Shown: positions 37,301 to 43,900 of the stretch, piece by piece
Layout: each line of letters begins with the position of its first letter
How positions within the stretch are numbered: the first letter of the stretch is position 1
NCBI GenBank assembly: GCA_016199985.1
Contig: JACQFQ010000006.1
Span: forward strand, 124,001 to 188,000
Direction: 5' to 3'
DNA length: 64,000 nucleotides
DNA from: Verrucomicrobiota bacterium
Lineage (GTDB): Bacteria > Verrucomicrobiota > Verrucomicrobiia > Limisphaerales > UBA11320
The notes under the pieces: generated by a model
Seen by the model: only the letters and a program-made list of their open reading frames with translations
Told to the model about the DNA's origin: nothing
Databases searched by the model: none
Made by a program: the position numbers and the translations under genes

Positions 37301-37820
37301 CAGTCGCGCCGCCGTCGAAGACCTTGGCAATGTTCGGATGGTCCATCAACGCCAGCGCCTGCCGCTCCGCTTCGAACCTGGCAACGACCTGCCGGGTATC
37401 CATGCCCAATTTGACAATCTTGAGCGCCACTCGGCGCTTGACCGGTTCGCACTGCTCGGCCACGTACACCACGCCAAACCCGCCTTCGCCAACTTGTTCG
37501 AGCAGCTTGTAGCGGCCAATGTGATCGCCTGGTTTTTCGATGGGCGCCACGGACAGGACCATGGTCTGGACACCCGGCGCGAGCCTCTGAGCGTCGCGTT
37601 CTTCCGGAGACGCAGAGCCAGCCAGGGCACGGGAGAGTCCCTGAACAGGGATCATCTCGGACGCGATTATTTTTTTATGAGCGTGGAGGAGGGCGTCCAC
37701 GAGGTCGCGAAGTTCGCGGTCGTGACCGCATAGTTTGTCGAGATAAGCCGCGCGCTCATGAGCCGGTATCTCCAAAGCGGCATCAACAATCGCCTCTTCA
37801 GGATTTGGAGGCGTATTCAT
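34332..37820 (-). CDS. Membrane serine/threonine protein kinase with C-terminal WD40 propellers
   Basis: The 1162-residue protein has a Hanks-type kinase domain (~103-400): P-loop VGEGGFGVVY, Lys in ALKIVK, catalytic IIHRDIKPSN, metal-binding VIDFGIAK and GTPAYMSPEQ. A transmembrane helix follows at ~430-455 (AAASAIAAALVIGLGLSTWL), then a charged coiled coil rich in RQRAEAA repeats, and about twelve WD40 repeats to the C-terminus (LWDVRTRQLLGSLEGHRAWV, ASADRTVRLWN). The propellers are presumably outside and act as sensor or scaffold. The sigma factor gene lies upstream on the same strand, a common pairing in which kinase and ECF factor form one signalling pathway. An ECF-type promoter precedes it. 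Confidence 0.93.
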   Translation of the reverse strand: MNTPPNPEEAIVDAALEIPAHERAAYLDKLCGHDRELRDLVDALLHAHKKIIASEMIPVQGLSRALAGSASPEERDAQRLAPGVQTMVLSVAPIEKPGDHIGRYKLLEQVGEGGFGVVYVAEQCEPVKRRVALKIVKLGMDTRQVVARFEAERQALALMDHPNIAKVFDGGATAAGRPYFVMELVRGIRITDYCDQNNLLTIQRLELFIQICRAIQHAHQKGIIHRDIKPSNILVTLHDGVPVPKVIDFGIAKATQQELTEKTVYTQLHQFIGTPAYMSPEQAEMSGLDIDTRSDIYSLGVLLYELLTGKTPFDGKMLIEASLDEVRRIIREQEPARPSTRISALTAEEQTTVARRRQMELPKLVSQIRGDLDWIVMKCLEKDRARRCDTANDLASDIQRYLNNEPVTARPPSQLYRFQKLLRRNKLAFAAASAIAAALVIGLGLSTWLFLKERRTRQRAETAERDQTRQRQRAEAARASELRMRQDAEAQTLAARRKAYASDMKLLQVALAAGELDRAQELLNRHRPQLGEEDLRGWEWRYFWQFCQGDEAFTLCKRSNSIHSVSFSGDGNLLAVGGIFPNEVTIWDVGKRQLLSSFEDLEDLPGSRISFAPNSDTLAFYNASNRPGNIVLWDARSGKEMHRLPAAAYVKSLAFSGDGRLFTADIRRSNNVTIWDPVQGKSITSFTANLGNVAVMNCPFLAISRDGNRFADIALGFVQVTDANGRSHRPFRVADEDTTALEFSPDGETLVTAGAYAERTIKLWDVRTRQLLGSLEGHRAWVSCLKFLPDGKTLASASADRTVRLWNFESRQPIRTLRGHGGELWTIDVSPDGRWLAGGGKDGSVILWDLTASTNRPAEYRIPQDGTSRSWGYSPDGRLLALEKSGRLRFYDPTTFQLISEPALPLTNIYAFAFSPDMRWLLATGNGGTNGGTLVCWDVQEQRMVTNFAARLSTRFAFNGGTVLTHDFRDPVTEWNVSTWKQIRQWPVFTNDCWTFSSAAQLLGIAYRDGLCALIPIHDPDKPRRFKGQSGILSVTLSPDGKTFAAASQIGTVELWDTETLTRRALLSGALHGFYSVMISPDGQRVAAGSSGRDAIKVWDLHVHEEVATLAGEQDGSHFLSGAFSPDGNTIGASNTKGRIHFWTAPTWKQIEEAESRKKTAQ

Positions 37821-37884
37821 GGAAAGTGATTTCCAGCACCCATTTCACCAATCGTTCACTGTTCAACACGCTGTTGTTCTAGCT

Positions 37885-37920
37885 GTACCTAAGCTTTCTC
37901 AGCAGATGGTTACAATCATT
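37885..37920 (-). promoter_or_regulatory. ECF-type promoter of the kinase gene
   Basis: Minus-strand TTGTAACC (-35), 15 bases, TTAGGTAC (-10), about 65 bases before the kinase ATG. It falls between the sigma factor stop and the kinase start, so the kinase has its own promoter. Confidence 0.65.
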
Positions 37921-38676
37921 TCACAAGCTTAACGTCGCGAACAGATGCCGGATTTCCTCATTGGCGTCTTCGGGGTTATCCACCGTGGCCGCGACTTCCT
38001 CGCGCAGAAGCTCCCGGTAACGACGACGCAACCGGTGAACTGTGACCTTCACATTGCTTTCGCTCATCCCGAAGCGCTGGCCCAGTTCCGCGTAAGAATT
38101 GCCTGTTTCTTCGCCGCTGAGGAGCCCCTTTAGAGCCTGGAAAAGTGGGCCTTTGTCGGAAGCGCAGAACTCCTTCTCCAGGCGGCTCAGGACCTGGCTC
38201 AGCAAAGCCAGTGCCCAACGCCGCTCGAAAGCTTTTTCCGGCGACATCCCATCCACCGGCTCAGCAAGAAAGCGATTTTCCGTATTCTGCGCGTCAAATG
38301 AAACCAGTTCCTGACCGCCACCACGCTTGAGCCGGCGGGCTCGGTCCCATTCATTTGCGAGAAAGCCTTTCAACGCCACCAACAGAAATGATCGAAACTT
38401 GGCTTTTTCCTGTTTGACTCCTTTGAGGTAACCTTTGTGCACCAGCCGGGCCAGGAATTCCTGTGTCAAATCCTCGGCATCCTCCGGAGTATGTCCGAGC
38501 CGGCGAATATAGTAGTACAGCGGATACCAATAAGTTTGGCACAGGCTCGAGAGCGAGGCCTCTGCCGTTGGGTCATTCGAATCGGCAGCGTGCAGCACGG
38601 AAGACCACTGGGTAGTTTTGAACCAGGCATCACCTGATTCCGTGCCAGAAGTGCCGGGGCGTGATTCGTCGTGCAT
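37921..38676 (-). CDS. RNA polymerase ECF-family sigma factor
   Basis: The 251-residue protein contains region 2 (YWYPLYYYIRRLGHTPEDAE, DLTQEFLARL) and region 4 (YAELGQRFGMSESNVKVTVH, RLRRRYRELL) joined by a linker longer than usual. It belongs to the large-ECF type common in Planctomycetes, Verrucomicrobia and Acidobacteria, where the gene sits beside a Hanks-type kinase. The kinase follows on the same strand. The likely target promoters are the TTGTAACC/TTAGGTAC pairs at 37885-37920 and 34114-34150; its own upstream region shows no such pair. Confidence 0.92.
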   Translation of the reverse strand: MHDESRPGTSGTESGDAWFKTTQWSSVLHAADSNDPTAEASLSSLCQTYWYPLYYYIRRLGHTPEDAEDLTQEFLARLVHKGYLKGVKQEKAKFRSFLLVALKGFLANEWDRARRLKRGGGQELVSFDAQNTENRFLAEPVDGMSPEKAFERRWALALLSQVLSRLEKEFCASDKGPLFQALKGLLSGEETGNSYAELGQRFGMSESNVKVTVHRLRRRYRELLREEVAATVDNPEDANEEIRHLFATLSL

Positions 38677-38850
38677 TTAATCTGGAGAGACGTTTCACTC
38701 TGTCAGCGCCAACGTATCTTAGCAACACATCGTTGTGTCTCGTGCGTGGTGCGAGGCCGGCTCCCGGGCCCGCAGTAAATATGATCACGATCTCCACTGC
38801 ATGATTGTCAGGTCGCTACGAAAATGGCTCGGAAAAGTGCTCGGAAAAGT

Positions 38851-38990
38851 GTCAGCAAAAACGTCAGCAAAGGTGTAATACCAGTGCTCGGTCGGGTAAT
38901 GACAGTGTTAGCTTGTGTTGCTCAACAAATCTGGCATCTTTTGCCTTGAAACGACGCTTGAGGCGACCGATTCCGACCCTCGCCTCCAAC
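38851..38990 (+). repeat. Dispersed repeat family, copy 3, upstream of the tyrosine recombinase
   Basis: Begins GTCAGCAAAAACGTCAGCAA and ends with the 34-bp block shared exactly with copy 2. It is preceded by two GCTCGGAAAAGT direct repeats (from 38827). Together with flanking sequence it fills the 480-base gap 38677-39155, in which I find no gene. Confidence 0.7.
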
Positions 38991-39155
38991 CGCAACTGCG
39001 GCTTCGATAAGGAGATACGCCGGGCGGAACGGCCACTGTCAGTGAAACTGTCAGTAAACCGGCGGTTGGCACGGCCACTCGCCAGGATTCCGCAGAATTC
39101 GCTGAAACTCGCCCATTACTGCTTAACGCAGTGAAGGCGGACAAGGGCACGATTC

Positions 39156-40208
39156 ATGACAACGATCATGAAGACGCGTTTCATCCTGTTCCGCCGCGCG
39201 GGAGTTTTCTACTACGAGGACACCAACACCGGCCAGCAACTGAGCCTCCGCACCAAAATCGAAAGCGAAGCTCTCACCCTGCTTCACGTCAAAAACGAAT
39301 CGCACCGCCAGCCCGTTCTGAATCGTCAGATCGCGCGCACCTACCTCGCCGCCACCGACTCGGAAGCAGCCACACGCACCTGGCAAGTGCCGATGGACGA
39401 GATGGGCAAGACGAAGACCGGCGCGACTCGCACTCGCCACCTCTGCGCGATGAAAGACAAAGCCTTCAATCTCATCCGCAACCTTCCCATCCTGGAAACC
39501 CAATCCATGCACTTTCTGAAAGTGCTGGAGGCCGGAGGCATCTCGACCAACGTGTTTTTGCGCCGTGTCCATAACTTCGCGCTCGATATGAACTGGCTGC
39601 CCTGGCCGGTGCTGCCGAAAAAGCAGTGGCCGAAAGTGCGCTTCGGAGAGAAGCGTGCCGTCACCGCCGCCGAACACCAGGCCATCGTCAGCGGCGAAGC
39701 AAACCCCGAACGCCGCGCATTCTACGAATGTTGCTGGCACCTCGGCGGCGCACAGTCCGACGTGGCCGAACTCAGCGCTGAAGACATCGACTGGCAAAAT
39801 CGCGTGGTGAGCTTCCACCGCAACAAGACCGGTATGGCCTCAATCATCCGCTTCGGCGCAGAGCTTGAACGTGTGTTCTCCTCTCTGCCGCACACCGGGG
39901 CGCTCTTCCCGAAGTTGAAGCCGATGCGCGAAGCCCACCGCTCGACCGAGTTTCGGCGATGCTGCCGCCGCCTGGGCATCACCGGCATCACGCTGCATAG
40001 CTACCGCTACGCATGGGCGGAACGCGCCAAGACCTGCGGCTATCCGGAGCGTTTCGCCCAGGAAGCCCTCGGCCACAACAGCAAAGCCGTCCATCGCGCA
40101 TACGCTCGGAAAGCGCAGGTGGTAATTCCGACGCTGGAGGACTACGAGAGGAAACTCACCTCGGCAACAGAGTCCAATGTCCTGCCGATACCGGCGGCAG
40201 TGGGTTGA
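39156..40208 (+). CDS. Tyrosine recombinase-like protein with altered first catalytic arginine
   Basis: The 350-residue protein has a core-binding domain (~85-150) and a catalytic domain with HSYR (H281, R284), GHNSKAVHRAY (H307, Y316) and a Lys in HRNKTG (K224). The first catalytic Arg, normally in a TGxRxSE motif, is replaced: the site reads GGAQSDVAEL, with Gln at 200. Related recombinases in this phylum may share this change, so it is not necessarily dead. The start could also be the ATG twelve bases downstream. A dispersed repeat copy lies directly upstream, possibly its site of action. Integration or inversion of the RHS locus next door is conceivable. Confidence 0.82.
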   Translation: MTTIMKTRFILFRRAGVFYYEDTNTGQQLSLRTKIESEALTLLHVKNESHRQPVLNRQIARTYLAATDSEAATRTWQVPMDEMGKTKTGATRTRHLCAMKDKAFNLIRNLPILETQSMHFLKVLEAGGISTNVFLRRVHNFALDMNWLPWPVLPKKQWPKVRFGEKRAVTAAEHQAIVSGEANPERRAFYECCWHLGGAQSDVAELSAEDIDWQNRVVSFHRNKTGMASIIRFGAELERVFSSLPHTGALFPKLKPMREAHRSTEFRRCCRRLGITGITLHSYRYAWAERAKTCGYPERFAQEALGHNSKAVHRAYARKAQVVIPTLEDYERKLTSATESNVLPIPAAVG

Positions 40209-40357
40209 TCGCGTTAGAGGCTGAAAATACCGCATTGCATAGCAAAGACGCAGCGTCCAGGGCTCTGCGGCAGGCACGAGCGGCCGACTTACTTCGCGCC
40301 GGCGTAAGGTAGCCTAAATTCCGTCATACCACTTGTGCGGGACACCTGCGGCATTCG

Positions 40358-40945
40358 TCATTTACCACATTGTTTCTCAGCGAACTCCAGCTTGGCAACC
40401 TCGGTTTCAGTCAGAGCGGCACGCGATGGCTTTAGCGCCTCAACAACTGCCGCATAGTCCTTCGTGCGCCAGGCAGCTTCGGCTTTTCTGCGCGCTTGCT
40501 CCAATTGCGTTTCGAGCGCGTAGTCTTTGGCTAGCTCCTTGCGTTGAAGTCTGAGATGCAGGAACAGTTCTTTGTCATTCAAGATGCCGATGCAGTGTTG
40601 AAAGAGTTCCGCCAGTTTGCGGACTCCTTCGGCTACGCCTTGCATTGTGTGCGTCGCGTAGTTCCTATATCGCTCGCCGCGTTTGCGGTCAACCAAGCGA
40701 AGGACTTCGGAGAGAGAGTAATTGTCCGTGGGCGAAGATGCGGACTCAATCTCAAGCCCGATCTCAAAAGACTGCCGACCGTGATAGACGTTGACGCCAG
40801 CCGTCGGTGATTCAAACCGCACGAAAGTCGCCTCAGAGCGCACGCAGCGGAAGCCCGACGTTTCCAAGAAGGAAAACTGCGTCTTGACTTCTTCGGCGAA
40901 CCGGTAAAGCGACCTATCGGTGATGCGTTCAGTAGCCATAGTCAT
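40358..40945 (-). CDS. Probable immunity protein of the RHS toxin
   Basis: A 195-residue protein I cannot assign to a named family. The first ~85 residues look like an alpha/beta immunity fold (RFAEEVKTQFSFLETSGFRC, ATFVRFESPTAGVNVYHGR, SFEIGLEIE); the remainder is helical and charged. Its ATG overlaps the RHS stop codon (ATGA), so both are translated in a coupled manner, which is the usual arrangement of polymorphic toxin and immunity genes. There is no signal peptide, consistent with cytoplasmic protection of the producer. Confidence 0.6.
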   Translation of the reverse strand: MTMATERITDRSLYRFAEEVKTQFSFLETSGFRCVRSEATFVRFESPTAGVNVYHGRQSFEIGLEIESASSPTDNYSLSEVLRLVDRKRGERYRNYATHTMQGVAEGVRKLAELFQHCIGILNDKELFLHLRLQRKELAKDYALETQLEQARRKAEAAWRTKDYAAVVEALKPSRAALTETEVAKLEFAEKQCGK

Positions 40946-43900
40946 TTAGCCTGCGGCATCCAATAACCAGTGTTAGCATCAAAGTTCCATCCACGGTCTC
41001 GGAGTAGATTTCGTTCTGCATTCAAGAACTGACCGCTTGTATCACCAACAGACGCGTCACGAATTGGCAAACCGCGGTTCATTTCTTGACGAATCACGCC
41101 TGAGTTCCTTTGCCAATTGGCCTTCGGGCTTCCTAAATTGGGCGTCAACCGATCCAGCAAAGACTTTTCTCCGGTTCCTAGCTCTTGAAGGTCTGGAACC
41201 CGTCCGATAACCGTGGTTGTCTCCTTCGTGACAAACCTTCTGGCAGCTTTTATTCCCACCGTCAACAGTTTCGCTCCCCCAAGAGCGTAGGGTGCCCATT
41301 CGCCTACTCTGTAGGAAGTCAAACACGGGTCTGCGTAGTCGGTACCTAGCTCTTTCCTAGCCCAGCTTGATACTCCAAACGTTACGCTGTCGCTAAAACC
41401 CGCCCAGGCCTGTAACGCGCTGATTTCAACATCGTTCCAATCCCAACTAATGAGGCCGGTATCGTCAGCACGAGTTAACGGATTGCCATCAACGTATCCA
41501 AAAACACTAGTGCCTCCTTCGAGTCCGATCGGGTCTGCTTCGATGTAACGCCCGAGCGACGGGTCGTAATCGCGCATCAGGTTGTAGTTGAGGCCGGATT
41601 CAACGTCGTAATACTGCCCCGGGAAGCGAAGGTTGTGAGTTACGCTATGCGAGCCAACAGAACGCATCTCCACAACTCGGTAAAATTTGGTTTCCGAGTT
41701 CCCCGCGCCGGAATCGGCAAAGACGAACGGAGCCGCGTTGGTGCTAAGCGATGCCCAGTTTCCGCCGCCGAGATTCGTCGAAACCTGCACGACGTAACTG
41801 ATACCCGTATTTCCGGAGACGCTGAACTCGAACTGCCCTTGGCCGTCAAATCCTGCCTGCGTCAACACCGTATAGAGCGGCTCCCCAAACGGTAGCTGGT
41901 CACGCTGCCACACCACGGCCTGCGTTGCGTCCGTCAGCTTCTGCGGCGTGTTCAAGTGGTCGCAATGGATAAAATACGCCGTGCCGTCGCTTTCGATTTG
42001 CGCCAGCGGCATGTCATCCAGCCAGACGTACTCGCGCAGCATTGCTCCGGTCGTGCCGTCAGATTCGCCGATAAGGTGGCTTTGCTGGTCGTAGTGAAAG
42101 TGGGTGACGTTTGTCCCTATCGCTTTGACCAGCCGCTGGCCGAGAGCGTTGTATCGGTACGTTGCCACTACCTGCCCGCCAACGGTCAGTGCGCTGAGGC
42201 GATTTCGGCTGCCGTAACCGTAGCCGAAGACGCCCGCCGCTCCTCGGTCATCGTTCTCAATGTTCCCGGTGGCAGAGTAAGTGAGGGCGCGAATCCCGCC
42301 GCTGCCCTGGATGGATTCAAGCCGGTTCGCATCCGGCGGATAGATGAAGCGGTTGCTTTTGCCCCCAGCGACTTGCAGGACGCGGTTGCCTACACCGTCA
42401 TAGCCGTAACTGACGCTCCCGTAGACTCCGGCGGCGTTGGTTAGCCGGTAATTGACGTCGTAATCAAAGCTCTGACTGCGCGCGGAGTCGAGAAGGTCGC
42501 TAATCGCGGTGATGTTATTCGCCGCGTCGTAGGCCAAACCAAGCGCCTGAATGTTCGTATTGCTGGAAGAAGTATCGATCCCGACCAGTCGGTAATCCAG
42601 GTCGTACACGCTGCGCCGAATCAGCCCATTGCCGTAGGTAAAGCCGGCTACCGGCCCGAACGGGCGGTAAGAGATGTCGCTCGCGAGCACCACCGGAGCC
42701 GCGGAGGCGGAGGAACGAAAAGCAACCGAGTTCACCCGACCGAGGCTATCTCGCCCGTAGGTGATGATGTGCCCGGACGGATAGGTGACGCCGGTCACGC
42801 GGTCGGCAATGTCATACGTGTAGGCGGTTCCGTAAGTTATGTTCCCGATGGTGCGCGTGGTCGAGGCGAGGTCTCCCCGTTCGTTGTAGCTGAGCGCCGT
42901 GCTGCCGGTCTCATCAGAAAATCCCGTGAGTCTGCCGATACCCCTGTTGCCGCCATTCGTGTCATCGTAGCGGTAGGTGATGTCTTCTTGTGGCGATGAA
43001 GGAAAGGACTCCGCGGTCAGGCGGTTGAGTGCGTCGAAGCTGCGCTGCGTCACTACGCCGCGCGCATCCACCTGCGAAACACGGTTGCCTGCCTCGTCCA
43101 GCGTGTAAACCGTCCTGCCCCGGTCAGGGCTGCTCTCCTGAATTGTTTGGCCGAAACCGTCTTGGATGTAACGCGTAACCAGCGACCGAGGATCGGCAAC
43201 CGAAGACAGGTTGTCCTGCTCATCGTAACCAAACTGCGTGGGAATGTTGAGCGGGTCGAACGTTGCCATCAGGCGATTCAGACCGTCGAAGGCCTGCTTC
43301 GTCGTGTTGCCTAGCCCGTCCTTGGTTGATAACCGGTTGCCGTCCGCGTCGTACCCGAAGCTGTTCGTTTGCGAGGCTGCGCCGATTGCTCGCAACAATC
43401 GGTCAATCGGGTCAAACACGTGCCTCTGTATTCTTGCGAGGCTTCCGTCGGCAGCCCTCACGTTCTGCTCAATGACGTTTCCGTTTCCATCACGGACGAA
43501 GGTAATACTTTCGCCCAGTGCGTTGCTCACCGATTGCAGCCGGTGCGCCGGGTCGTAATGGTAGCCGAGCTTTGAACCGTCCGGCAACGTGACCGAAGTC
43601 ATCTGCCCTAACACGTCATAAGAAAACGCGGTGAGCGCATTGCCCAAGGCCGCTAACACCTCTTGCGTCAGCAGCCGCCCGCGCAAATCGTAGCCGAACC
43701 GATTGGTGACTCCGTTTGGGTCAATCATCGCCCGCAGCAGACCACGGGCATCGTAGGCCAAGAACTGCGTCACGTGCCCAAGCGGGTCGGTGACCGTGGC
43801 GAGGTTTCCGCTGGCATCGTAGATGTTTCTCGTGGTTGCCGTGACGTCCCGCCTCGGCCGCGTGACCGTTAGCACCTGCCCAACATCATTGTAAGTAAAC

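Noticed and set aside
39131-39574. Alternative plus-strand frame of 147 codons in front of the tyrosine recombinase
   Set aside because: It overlaps the recombinase gene in another frame, and its His/Arg/Pro-rich composition is typical of a frame shadow.
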